A stretch of DNA of 48,747 bases from Candidatus Micrarchaeia archaeon (GTDB lineage: Archaea; Micrarchaeota; Micrarchaeia; Anstonellales; JAHKLY01): positions 1 through 48,747 of the forward strand of contig JBAZFO010000002.1 of assembly GCA_041653315.1 (NCBI GenBank), given 5' to 3'. The notes below the pieces were generated by a model. That model was not told where the DNA came from. It made no database searches and saw only the letters and a list, made by a program, of their open reading frames with translations. The position numbers and the translations under genes are program-made. Below, one piece after another: positions 7,040 to 14,551 of the stretch (positions within the stretch are counted from its first letter, which is position 1; every line of letters starts with the position of its first letter).

Positions 7040-9415
7040 ATGAAAATTTCCGGCTTTTTATTAAGCATAAACTATGCTCCTGAAAATGAAAGTATTACTC
7101 TATGGATTAAAACAGATAGTGGAATAAAAAAAATTACTGATACTTATGACCCTTATTTTTATTTAGATGCACCAGAGTATATTATTAAAGATATTGAACT
7201 CTTAAAAATTGGATATAAAAATGAACCTATCCAAATAAAAAAATATGAAAAAGTTAAAAAAGCATTAAATGGAAAAGAAAAAGAGCTATTTAAAATTTAC
7301 TGCTATTCTCCTTCTCATATTCCCCTAATAAAAAAAGCACTGCAAGATTTCCAATGTTATGAATACAAAATAAGATTTATCCAAAGATATATGATAGATA
7401 AAAATTTATGGCCATTAAATAAATATGAACTTGAATATAATGGAAATACAATAGAAAAAATAACTGATTTAGAAGAGGAGGAAAATTTCAATTTATTAGC
7501 ATTTGATATAGAAACTTATAACCCAATTGGCATACCAAGAGAAAAAAAAGACCCTGTGATTATGATAAGTTATGCTGATGATAAAGAGGCCAAAGTACTA
7601 ACTTATAAAAAAGTTGAAAGGGATTTTATATTAAAATATAAAAACGAAACAGAAATGATAGAAGGTTTTTGTGAGATACTAGAAAAAAAAGATATTGATT
7701 TAATTTTAGGATATAACACTAATCTATTTGATTTTCCCTATTTAAGAAAAAGATCAAGAAATTTAGGTATTGATCTAACACTTGGAAGGGAAAACCAAGA
7801 AATAATAATTAAAAAAGATAATAAAATAGAAATACCTGGAAGAATTTCAATTGATTTATATCCAGTTGCTAGATTTTTAAGTAATATTGGAGCAGTTAGA
7901 ATAACAAGATATACTTTAAAAAGAGTATATCATGAATTGATTGGAGAAAAAAGTGAAACTAAAGAATTAGTTGAAAAAGAAGATATATGGAAAATGTGGG
8001 AGGATGATGAACAAAGAAATATACTAGCAGACTATTCTTTAGGAGATTCAAAAGCAGTTATAGAAATATCAAAACATTTACTCCCAGTTGAAGTAGAATT
8101 AAGTAAAATTTGCGGTCTTTCTTTAGATGAAACTACAAACTCTGCAACAGGAAGATTAGTTGAATCATTATTAATGAGATACGCCCAAAAACGAAATGAA
8201 ATAATACCTGAAGTTCCTTCTTTTCAAGAGGTTAAACAAAGACAAATGAATCCTATAAAAGCTGCATATGTTAAAATACCAGAACCAGGAATATATGAAA
8301 ATATTGTAGTATTTGATTTTAGAAGTTTATATCCAAGTATAATTATATCACATAATATAGATCCGTTTACTATAAATTGTGAATGCTGTACTGAAAAAGA
8401 AGCAAATATTTCCCCATTAGGACATAAATTTTGTAAAAAAAGAAAAGGAATAATCCCAGAAGCATTAGAAGATTTAATAAAAAAAAGAAATACACTTAAA
8501 AATGAAATGAAAAATTTTGAAAAAAATTCTGATGAATATAATAAATTATTTGCAAGGCAATGGGCCTTAAAAATTTTAGCAAATAGTTTTTATGGTCAAA
8601 CTGTTTATCCAAGAGCACGATGGTATTCAAGAGAATGCGGATCAAGCATAACTGCATGGGGTAGATATTATATTTTATCAACAATAGAAAAAGCAGAAAA
8701 ACAAGGGTTTGATGTTTTATATAGTGACACAGATTCTGTACTTTTAACGCTTAAAGAAAAAACAAAAGAAGATGCAATAAATTTTATGAAAAATATAAAT
8801 AAAGAACTGCCTGGGGATATGGAATTAGAATTAGAAGATTTCTATCCAAGGGGATTATTTGTAACAAAAAGAACATCAACAACAGGAGCAAAAAAGAAAT
8901 ATGCTTTGATTGATGAAAAAGGAATGATAAAAATTAGGGGTTTTGAATTAGTAAGAAGAGATTGGTCTAAAATAGCAAAAAGAACCCAGATGAATATTTT
9001 AAAAGCAATACTACAAGAAGGGAATAAAGAAAAAGCAGTAAAAATAGTAAAGGACACAATACAAAATTTAAAAGAAGGAAAAGTAGATTTGGAAGATTTA
9101 GTTATTTTTACTCAGCTTCAAAAATCCCTTAATTCATATGCAATTACTTCTCCTGAATTATCTGCTGCTAAAAAAGCAATAGCAAGAGGAAAGAAAATAG
9201 AAAAAGGCACTTTAATAGGATATATTATAACAAAAAAAGGAAATTCAATATCTGATAAAGCAGAATTATTAGAATTTGCTGAAGATTATGATGCAGATTA
9301 TTATATTAATAAACAAATTTTACCTTCAGTTTTAAAAATATTAAAAGAATTAGGATATTCAGAAGAAGATTTAAAATTCAAAGGAAAACAAATAGGATTA
9401 GGAAATTTTATGTAA
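7040..9415 (+). CDS. polB: Family B DNA polymerase
   Basis: A 791-residue replicative-type polymerase with 3'-5' exonuclease. Exo I is LAFDIETYNP (~152-161), Exo II LGYNTNLFDFPYLRKRSR (~225-242), and Exo III YSLGDSKAVIEI (~332). Polymerase motif A is VVFDFRSLYPSIIISHNI (~422-439), motif B KILANSFYGQTVYPRARW (~508-525), and motif C YSDTDS (~559-564). All catalytic carboxylates are present. CECCTEKEAN with CKKRKG after motif A forms a cysteine group, as in some archaeal B polymerases. Length is normal. The gene meets the convergent L,D-transpeptidase-like gene with no spacer. Confidence 0.97.
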   Translation: MKISGFLLSINYAPENESITLWIKTDSGIKKITDTYDPYFYLDAPEYIIKDIELLKIGYKNEPIQIKKYEKVKKALNGKEKELFKIYCYSPSHIPLIKKALQDFQCYEYKIRFIQRYMIDKNLWPLNKYELEYNGNTIEKITDLEEEENFNLLAFDIETYNPIGIPREKKDPVIMISYADDKEAKVLTYKKVERDFILKYKNETEMIEGFCEILEKKDIDLILGYNTNLFDFPYLRKRSRNLGIDLTLGRENQEIIIKKDNKIEIPGRISIDLYPVARFLSNIGAVRITRYTLKRVYHELIGEKSETKELVEKEDIWKMWEDDEQRNILADYSLGDSKAVIEISKHLLPVEVELSKICGLSLDETTNSATGRLVESLLMRYAQKRNEIIPEVPSFQEVKQRQMNPIKAAYVKIPEPGIYENIVVFDFRSLYPSIIISHNIDPFTINCECCTEKEANISPLGHKFCKKRKGIIPEALEDLIKKRNTLKNEMKNFEKNSDEYNKLFARQWALKILANSFYGQTVYPRARWYSRECGSSITAWGRYYILSTIEKAEKQGFDVLYSDTDSVLLTLKEKTKEDAINFMKNINKELPGDMELELEDFYPRGLFVTKRTSTTGAKKKYALIDEKGMIKIRGFELVRRDWSKIAKRTQMNILKAILQEGNKEKAVKIVKDTIQNLKEGKVDLEDLVIFTQLQKSLNSYAITSPELSAAKKAIARGKKIEKGTLIGYIITKKGNSISDKAELLEFAEDYDADYYINKQILPSVLKILKELGYSEEDLKFKGKQIGLGNFM

Positions 9416-10831
9416 TTACATATTATTTTTTTTAATAATTAAATAAGCAGAACCAATATCTTGATATTTTGATGTTATAGAATTATATCCTGCAATTCCA
9501 CCATAAACAAATATCCCCGTACCTCCTTTTAATTCATCAATTATTCGCGCAGATATCCTATCATCAACTGCAAAACAACCAGCTGTGAGTCCAAGTTTAA
9601 AATCACCATTTGGGTATTTTTTTGGTTCTCTTGCATATTCAGCACCATGCAAAGTTATTCCTCTTTCTCTAATATTATCATTAAATCCTTTTTCTTTTCC
9701 ATCTAAAAGCATTGCTGGTAAAGTACCAGAAACAATAACTGTTTCTCCTAAAGTTGTCATTAATCCAACACTTGAAGCATATGAATTTGCACTATTAGAA
9801 AAAATTGCATTTTTTTTATTTCCATTTTTTTCATTACCCCACCCATAAGAAACATATAAAACTTCTTTTATCTCTTTTTTTTCCATGTCTAAAATATACA
9901 TTCTCTTTTCTGTTGAAGGTATTGAAAAATCAATTATTGTGAAAACAGAACTTTTTTTAATTTCCTTTTTATCAATAGCATTTAAATATGCAGTTATCCC
10001 TTGATTAAATGCACCAAATGAAAGTGTTCTGTTTTCTGTATCTGAATTAGCAAGAAATTGACCATAGTCTGAATAAAGCCATTGTTCATATTCTATTTTT
10101 TGTTTTGATTTTTCATTATTTATGATAGCTTGATCTATATTTGAAAGATAAAATAATACACATTGCCTAAATACAACAAAATCAATTTTTATTTCACTTT
10201 TTTTACTAAAAGATTTGTATTCTTTTTCCAGCCATTTATCAAAATCTTTCTCTCTTTTTTCTTTTTTCTTTTCAGAAGAAGTTCCTATTCCTTCATCAAT
10301 TAAATAATTATCAATATTTTGTTTTTGTTCGTATGTTATTTCTATTTTGCCAAATTTTTTATTTTTAATTAATTTATTAATATTTAAAGAAGTGCCTAAT
10401 GGCTGTGAAGCTCTAGGTATTCCCAAATTTTTAATAGTATCTTTAGATAATAAATTATATCTGTTTTCATTTTTTTCAAGTATTTTTTCTAAATCTTCTT
10501 TTGATTTTCTTTCAGGCAAAGCAGATTTAAATGAATAGAACGTTTTGTGTTTTTTAAAAGCAGTTAATCCTTTTTTAATAATATTTTTTCCTATTTCATT
10601 ATATCCTTCTCTATACCAAATATAAACAACAGATTCAAAAAGCATAGTTTTTGTTGGTTCTTCTAATTTATCTAAATTAATCTCAAATTCAGAAAAACTA
10701 TTTTTGGCCCTATAAAATGCTTCCTTTAATTTATTGTCTTTTGGGATATTAAAATTCTTGCTAAAATTATCTAATTCTTTTGCAGGAATATCTTTTGTAA
10801 TAGTATCCCAATATGTTTGTTTTACGGCCAT
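9416..10831 (-). CDS. L,D-transpeptidase-like (YkuD_2) domain protein
   Basis: A 471-residue protein. The N-terminal ~280 residues are charged, helical and unrecognised. The C-terminal ~180 residues match murein L,D-transpeptidase-like proteins: FTIIDFSIPSTEKRMYILD, YGWGNEKNGNKKNAIFSNSANSYASS in outline, LHGAEYA with the conserved His, and LTAGCFAVDD with the catalytic Cys (~440). In bacteria these enzymes use the Cys to cross-link or attach to peptidoglycan. No murein is expected in this cell, so the substrate is unknown. No signal peptide is visible at MAVKQTYWD. The gene is divergent from map. Confidence 0.75.
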   Translation of the reverse strand: MAVKQTYWDTITKDIPAKELDNFSKNFNIPKDNKLKEAFYRAKNSFSEFEINLDKLEEPTKTMLFESVVYIWYREGYNEIGKNIIKKGLTAFKKHKTFYSFKSALPERKSKEDLEKILEKNENRYNLLSKDTIKNLGIPRASQPLGTSLNINKLIKNKKFGKIEITYEQKQNIDNYLIDEGIGTSSEKKKEKREKDFDKWLEKEYKSFSKKSEIKIDFVVFRQCVLFYLSNIDQAIINNEKSKQKIEYEQWLYSDYGQFLANSDTENRTLSFGAFNQGITAYLNAIDKKEIKKSSVFTIIDFSIPSTEKRMYILDMEKKEIKEVLYVSYGWGNEKNGNKKNAIFSNSANSYASSVGLMTTLGETVIVSGTLPAMLLDGKEKGFNDNIRERGITLHGAEYAREPKKYPNGDFKLGLTAGCFAVDDRISARIIDELKGGTGIFVYGGIAGYNSITSKYQDIGSAYLIIKKNNM

Positions 10832-10912
10832 ATCATCAACATAGATTAAATGTGTGGCGTGGTTTTTAAGTGTTTCTATGTATATATCTCTTTATATAAC
10901 AAGGTGGAAATT

Positions 10913-11821
10913 ATGGAAAATGAAAATTCTAAAAATAAAGAAATTGAAAATTTTATAAAAGCAGGAAAAATTTCTAAAAAAATTATAGATAATAGTAAAA
11001 AAATGATTATACCTGGAGAATCTTATTTAGATATTTGTGAAACTATAGAAAAAATGATAAAAGAGGAGGGAGGAAAACCTGCTTTTCCAACAAATATAAG
11101 TATAAATGAAAATGCCGCACATTATACCCCCACAATCGGAGATAATAAAATACTAGAAGAAACTGATTTAGTAAAAATAGATTTTGGTGTCCACATAGAA
11201 GGATGCATTTCAGATAATGCATATACAATTGATTTAAGTGATGAAAATGGAAAGTTAGTTGAAGCTTCGAGAAACGCATTAGATGCTGCAACTGCATATA
11301 TGAAAGCAGGAAGAAAAGTAGGAGATATAGGAGAAATAATAGAAAATGAAATTAAAAAACTAGGATACAAACCAATAGATAATTTAACAGGACATATGAT
11401 AAAACCATATTTATTGCACGCTGGAGAAATAATTCCCAATATCAAAACTGATGATGATTATATTTTACAAGAAGGGGATGTTTTTGCGGTTGAACCATTT
11501 GCTACAAATGGTTTTGGTTCAATAAAAGAAAGTAATGAAATAGAAATTTACTCTTTAGCAGAATTAAAAAATGTTAGAATGCGCCAATCAAGACAAGTTT
11601 TAGCGCATATTGTTGAAAATTATCTTGGACTTCCTTTTGCTAAGCGTTGGTTATTACCAACTATTAATTCTCAAATTACTTTAAGCGCGGCATTAAGAGA
11701 ATTAACACGATCAGGAATACTTCATTCATACCCTGTTCTTAAAGAAGTAGATAATGGATTAGTATCACAAGCAGAACATACTGTAATCATTGAAAAAGAT
11801 TCTGTAAAAGTATTAAATTAA
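10913..11821 (+). CDS. map: Methionine aminopeptidase, type 2
   Basis: Removes the initiator Met from nascent proteins using a dinuclear metal centre. The five ligands are visible: Asp in LVKIDFGVH, Asp in SDNAYTIDL, His in LTGHMIKPY, Glu in FAVEPFATNG, and Glu in AEHTVIIE. The substrate-side His is in HAGEIIPN. The ~60-residue helical insert before the last ligand (NVRMRQSRQVLAHIV onwards) marks type 2. I start at MENENSKNK (302 residues) because aaggtgg lies 5 nt upstream; an in-frame upstream ATG at 10850 would add 21 unlikely residues. Confidence 0.95.
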   Translation: MENENSKNKEIENFIKAGKISKKIIDNSKKMIIPGESYLDICETIEKMIKEEGGKPAFPTNISINENAAHYTPTIGDNKILEETDLVKIDFGVHIEGCISDNAYTIDLSDENGKLVEASRNALDAATAYMKAGRKVGDIGEIIENEIKKLGYKPIDNLTGHMIKPYLLHAGEIIPNIKTDDDYILQEGDVFAVEPFATNGFGSIKESNEIEIYSLAELKNVRMRQSRQVLAHIVENYLGLPFAKRWLLPTINSQITLSAALRELTRSGILHSYPVLKEVDNGLVSQAEHTVIIEKDSVKVLN

Positions 11822-11836
11822 TTTTTAAGTGATGAT

Positions 11837-11851
11837 AACCTGGAGCACTGA
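11837..11851. repeat. 15-bp direct repeat, left copy
   Basis: The sequence aacctggagcactga is identical to 12684-12698. The two copies bracket the LysE-family gene. A 15-bp GC-rich identity is unlikely by chance in such AT-rich DNA, so it may mark an insertion or recombination site. Confidence 0.6.
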
Positions 11852-12006
11852 TATTATGTGGGATGGGTGCTCATTTTAAATCCTAGGTGGTAACAATCCC
11901 GTTTATCTCTCCCGTTGAATGGTAGAATAAAATTAGTGACTAACTTAAATTTTGATTTTTATAGAGGGGGAAAAGACTTTTAAATTCGTTTCTTATAAAA
12001 AGTATA
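11852..12006 (+). other. GC-richer leader region of the LysE-family gene
   Basis: This 155-bp non-coding stretch is visibly richer in G+C than the rest. The half-stem gagcac at 11843-11848 can pair with gtgctc at 11867-11872, and gggat (11860-11864) could pair with atccc further on. I recognise no named riboswitch. The distal part holds a TATA-like cttttaaatt at 11977-11986, centred about 26 nt upstream of the start codon, suggesting a leaderless mRNA that would exclude the structured part. Confidence 0.35.
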
Positions 12007-12651
12007 ATGAAAAAAATTTTTTCAGTTCTAAAGAATGGATTATTAACAGGATTTATAATTCAGTTAGCAATTGGTCCACTATTCTTTTTTATAATCAACT
12101 TAACTCTACAAAAAACTATATTAGATGGGTTTATGGGTGTTTTGGCGCTAACAATTGTCAGCTATATCTATATCGCTCTTTCTGCCTTTGGTATTGGACA
12201 ATTGCTTGAAAACAAAAAAGTAAAAAAAATATTCGGCGCGATCAGTTCAATTGTCTTGGTTATTTTTGGAGTAATCATTATTGAAGGAGCAATAACTAGT
12301 GGAATTTCTGAGACAATAGTACACACAACGGACTTATTTTCAAGTTTTGCATCTGTTTTCTTACTCGCAATTTCTAACCCCCTGTCAATTGTTTTCTTTA
12401 CGGGTTTATTTTCAGCAAAAGCAGTTGAATATAATTATACTAAAAAAGAGCTGTATTTTTTTGGTTTTGGTTTTGGACTATCCACCCTTGTGTTTACGGG
12501 CGCGGCAGTCTTAATCGTTTCACTACTTAAAGGAACAATACCAACAATTGTTATGCAAGTATTAAATGTGGTCGTAGGAGCTCTAATAATTGGATATGGT
12601 GTAATGACATTGGTAAAACTTTTGCGTCCACATTTGACTCAAAAAACCTAA
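12007..12651 (+). CDS. LysE-family exporter
   Basis: A 214-residue membrane protein with six hydrophobic segments. The N-terminus GFIIQLAIGPLFFFIINLTL carries the family's conserved A-x-G-P-x-x-x-F/L pattern in the first span, and AISNPLSIVFFTGLF is the matching segment in the fourth. LysE/RhtB proteins export amino acids or related small molecules by proton exchange. Substrate cannot be told from sequence. Codon use differs from its neighbours: many C-ending codons and CGT for Arg rather than AGA, which suggests horizontal transfer. No ribosome-binding site is seen. It lies between 15-bp direct repeats. Confidence 0.8.
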   Translation: MKKIFSVLKNGLLTGFIIQLAIGPLFFFIINLTLQKTILDGFMGVLALTIVSYIYIALSAFGIGQLLENKKVKKIFGAISSIVLVIFGVIIIEGAITSGISETIVHTTDLFSSFASVFLLAISNPLSIVFFTGLFSAKAVEYNYTKKELYFFGFGFGLSTLVFTGAAVLIVSLLKGTIPTIVMQVLNVVVGALIIGYGVMTLVKLLRPHLTQKT

Positions 12652-12683
12652 GTAATATTAGTAATTCTTTAGAACGCTTCCAG

Positions 12684-12698
12684 AACCTGGAGCACTGA
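12684..12698. repeat. 15-bp direct repeat, right copy
   Basis: Second copy of aacctggagcactga, 847 bp from the first. Immediate flanks differ (gcttccag before, aggccata after). Together the repeats define a candidate 0.85-kb inserted segment containing only the LysE-family gene and its leader. Confidence 0.6.
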
Positions 12699-12706
12699 AG
12701 GCCATA

Positions 12707-12731
12707 CTTTTTCTTTTTTAAAAAGAAAAAG
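12707..12731. repeat. Perfect 12-bp polypurine/polypyrimidine hairpin
   Basis: Stem ctttttcttttt paired with aaaaagaaaaag around a 1-nt loop. It is followed by an 11-nt spacer and aaaaagaaaactaaaa (12743-12758). The same order, hairpin then spacer then aaaaagaaactaaaaa, occurs inside the second tRNA-Arg intron. It might end transcription of the LysE-family gene or be part of a small repeated element. Confidence 0.55.
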
Positions 12732-12779
12732 CCAGGCGTGTCAAAAAGAAAACTAAAAGTTTTTTTCTAAAATCAAACA

Positions 12780-12801
12780 CTCTTTCTTTACAAAGAAAGA
12801 G
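12780..12801. repeat. Perfect 10-bp hairpin
   Basis: Stem ctctttcttt paired with aaagaaagag around a 2-nt loop, in the same gap as the hairpin at 12707. Its pyrimidine-to-purine arrangement matches that hairpin and the two hairpins in the tRNA-Arg introns. The rest of the 207-bp gap (12652-12858) holds no gene that I can support. Confidence 0.55.
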
Positions 12802-12858
12802 AGTTGCTTGGGGCATTAATTATCGCTTGGTAGGGCATAACTTTTGAAATAGGTGATT

Positions 12859-13704
12859 TTAGAGTATTTTTTCTAATACTTTTTTCATATATAAAGCGCC
12901 TAAATCCTGGCTGTTTTTAGATTCTGAAATTAAAGTTGGCGCCATATTAAACTCTTTTATTAAAGGCGCAAAATGTTCAAATTTAGGATAAAAATCTTTT
13001 TCAAAAACAGCACGATGGACTTTTTCTCCTTTATCTGTGTATTCAATTGGATAAAAATGACAATGTAAATTTTTAAGTATTTTTTTACCTAATCTATTTT
13101 CTATCTTTATTAAAACTTCTTTTATATCTTCTTTTGATTTTAGAGATCCTAAATTTCTTGCATGCAAATGTCCAAAATCAATACATGGTATACATTCTGT
13201 TTTTTCACAAATAGTTATTATATCTTCTAAATCTCCTAATTGACAAATCTTTCCTGTTGTTTCAGGAAAAACTTTAATATCATTATTTCCATATTCTTTG
13301 ATCACTTTTTTTAAGCCTGTTATACATTGTTTTAGAGATTCAAAATGTCCTATTGTTTTAAACCCTGGATGAAATATTACTTTTTCAGCGCCCATTAAAC
13401 TTGATAAACGCATGGTTTTCAAAAGTTCATTAATAGAATTATCATAAACTCTTTTTTTATCAGAAGTAAGAACAATATAGTATGGACCATGAACAGATAA
13501 TTTGATATCAAATTCTTTTGCTTTTTTCTTTAAATGTAAGGCTTTTTCTTCTCTAATTCTTGCACCATGTGTCATTGTATATTCATATGCATTTAAACCT
13601 ATAGAATTAATCCAATCTAATGCATTTTTTCTATCTTTACCCCATTTAGATTCAAAAAAATTAGGTGGATTACCTGATGTTCCAAAACGAATTTCACTAC
13701 CCAT
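12859..13704 (-). CDS. nfo: Endonuclease IV-type AP endonuclease
   Basis: A 281-residue TIM-barrel protein that would cut DNA at abasic sites during base excision repair. Metal-binding motifs follow the family order: LSVHGPYYIVL (~70-80), VIFHPGF (~110), VFPETTGK (~145), CIDFGHLHAR (~172), HCHFYPIEYTDKGEKVHR (~215-232), and LISESK (~262). Length matches the family (about 280). There is no obvious ribosome-binding site, and AT-rich sequence precedes the ATG, so a leaderless mRNA is possible. It ends about 200 bp from the LysE-family gene, convergent with it. Confidence 0.93.
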   Translation of the reverse strand: MGSEIRFGTSGNPPNFFESKWGKDRKNALDWINSIGLNAYEYTMTHGARIREEKALHLKKKAKEFDIKLSVHGPYYIVLTSDKKRVYDNSINELLKTMRLSSLMGAEKVIFHPGFKTIGHFESLKQCITGLKKVIKEYGNNDIKVFPETTGKICQLGDLEDIITICEKTECIPCIDFGHLHARNLGSLKSKEDIKEVLIKIENRLGKKILKNLHCHFYPIEYTDKGEKVHRAVFEKDFYPKFEHFAPLIKEFNMAPTLISESKNSQDLGALYMKKVLEKIL

Positions 13705-13746
13705 AAAATAATAATAAGTAATTGTATTTAAAAAATAATCTAAAAA

Positions 13747-14280
13747 TTAGCAGATTTCTTTAATTACCGTTTCTTTTTCAATTATCCTATCTATTGTAAT
13801 TGTATTTGTATTATTTATTATTTGGTCCTTATTTTTTGCGCTATCTTTTGTTTTATCTTCACCAATCAAAACTTTTATTTTTACGTTTTCTCCTCCTGAA
13901 ACATCTCCAACTAAAGTATCAACTTTGATATCTTTTCCGCCTTTAATGTCTCCAACCATTGCATCTAAATTAATGTTTGAACCATTAGTTATATCTCCAT
14001 AGAGTTCTTCTGCAGTTATATCTTCTCCGCCATTGATATTACCAATAATCTCTTCTGCTTCAATTCCTTTACCACCATTAATATCTCCTTCTATACTTCT
14101 AGCTTTTAAGGATCCAGAAACAATATTTCCCTTAATATCAGGATCAGGTCTTGATATCATATTACCCATAGTATTCAATAAATTACTTGGGTTTAAATTA
14201 TCTAAATCTAAAACACCAAAAAATAAAGCAAAACTAGTAACAAAAACTATTGCAATTATTGCTAAAAATAATTTAAACAT
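13747..14280 (-). CDS. Membrane-anchored beta-solenoid (bactofilin-like) repeat protein
   Basis: An N-terminal hydrophobic anchor (FKLFLAIIAIVFVTSFALFF) is followed by five consecutive 15-residue repeats of the form G-(D/N)-(I/V)-x-(G/N)-G-x-x-(I/V)-x-x-x-x-x-x: GDINGGKGIEAEEII, GNINGGEDITAEELY, GDITNGSNINLDAMV, GDIKGGKDIKVDTLV, GDVSGGENVKIKVLI. Such regular spacing suggests a beta-solenoid like bactofilins. I start at MFKLFL (177 residues) because a TATA-like tttataaa lies about 25 nt upstream; an in-frame ATG at 14290-14292 would add four residues. The role is unknown; surface or cytoskeletal scaffolding is plausible. Confidence 0.6.
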   Translation of the reverse strand: MFKLFLAIIAIVFVTSFALFFGVLDLDNLNPSNLLNTMGNMISRPDPDIKGNIVSGSLKARSIEGDINGGKGIEAEEIIGNINGGEDITAEELYGDITNGSNINLDAMVGDIKGGKDIKVDTLVGDVSGGENVKIKVLIGEDKTKDSAKNKDQIINNTNTITIDRIIEKETVIKEIC

Positions 14281-14298
14281 TCCACCGACCATAGATTA

Positions 14299-14308
14299 AT
14301 TTATAAAG
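14299..14308. promoter_or_regulatory. TATA-like box shared by tRNA-Arg and the solenoid gene
   Basis: The sequence aatttataaa is centred about 28-30 nt before the tRNA 5' end on the plus strand and about 25 nt before the ATG at 14280 on the minus strand. It could serve both directions, as both distances fit archaeal TATA-to-start spacing. Confidence 0.45.
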
Positions 14309-14357
14309 GCAAAACTATAAAATGCTATTACATGGGCTCGTAGCGTAGTTTGGTAGC

Positions 14358-14425
14358 CTTTCTTTTCTTGTAAGAAAAGAAACCCTAGGAAAAGAAAAGA
14401 ACTAGGAATTGGTTGAATAAATAAC
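14358..14425 (+). other. tRNA intron 1 (D-stem position 23/24)
   Basis: 68-nt insertion with a perfect 11-bp hairpin (tttcttttctt / aagaaaagaaa, loop gt) at 14359-14382, then a second stem cctag/ctagg enclosing a purine tract. Removing it restores the D stem. I could not draw a convincing bulge-helix-bulge at this junction, so the exact ends are approximate. Confidence 0.65.
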
Positions 14426-14461
14426 GCGCTTGGCTTCGGACCAAGAGATCGCCGGTTCAAA

Positions 14462-14531
14462 TGAATCCCTTTTTCTTTGAAAAGAAAAAGTGATCTTCAC
14501 CCCAAAAAGAAACTAAAAATTGGGATGAGAA
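14462..14531 (+). other. tRNA intron 2 (T-loop position 59/60)
   Basis: 70-nt insertion with a perfect 10-bp hairpin (ctttttcttt / aaagaaaaag) at 14469-14490 and a second stem cccaa/ttggg at 14501-14524. A relaxed bulge-helix-bulge is visible: the T stem is the outer helix, ttca of the exon pairs with tgag at the intron end, and aat bulges lie on both strands. Cutting after the second bulge base gives the seven-base T loop ttcaaat. Confidence 0.7.
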
Positions 14532-14545
14532 TCCGGTCGGGCCCG

Positions 14546-14551
14546 TTTTTT
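14546..14551 (+). terminator. Oligo-T terminator of tRNA-Arg
   Basis: Six consecutive T's directly follow the discriminator base, as expected for archaeal termination at T tracts. Confidence 0.5.

Larger units (their letters stand above)
14334..14545 (+). tRNA. tRNA-Arg(UCG) in three exons
   Basis: Exons 14334-14357, 14426-14461 and 14532-14545 join to a 74-nt tRNA. The acceptor gggctcg pairs with cgggccc (one G-U) and the discriminator is G. The D stem gcgt pairs with gcgc with loop agtttggta. The anticodon arm is cttgg-cttcgga-ccaag with anticodon TCG at 14436-14438. The variable loop is agatc. The T arm is gccgg-ttcaaat-ccggt. CCA is not encoded. The introns interrupt the D stem (23/24) and the T loop (59/60); neither is at the usual 37/38 site. 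Boundaries could shift by one or two bases. A TATA-like box precedes it and six T's follow. Confidence 0.85.

Noticed and set aside
11829..11851. Box C/D small RNA (gtgatga followed by ctga)
   Set aside because: Box C and one D box with a 12-nt gap are present, but no C'/D partner lies within a normal distance, and the right-hand repeat copy has no C box.
11952..12209. 85-residue frame overlapping the LysE-family gene
   Set aside because: It lies mostly inside the exporter gene in another frame, with an unlikely composition and no start signal.
12655..12850. A further intron-split tRNA around gcttggtagggc and cctggagcactg
   Set aside because: These look like D-arm fragments, but no T arm (TTC-purine-A pattern) or matching acceptor strands can be found on either strand even after removing the hairpins.
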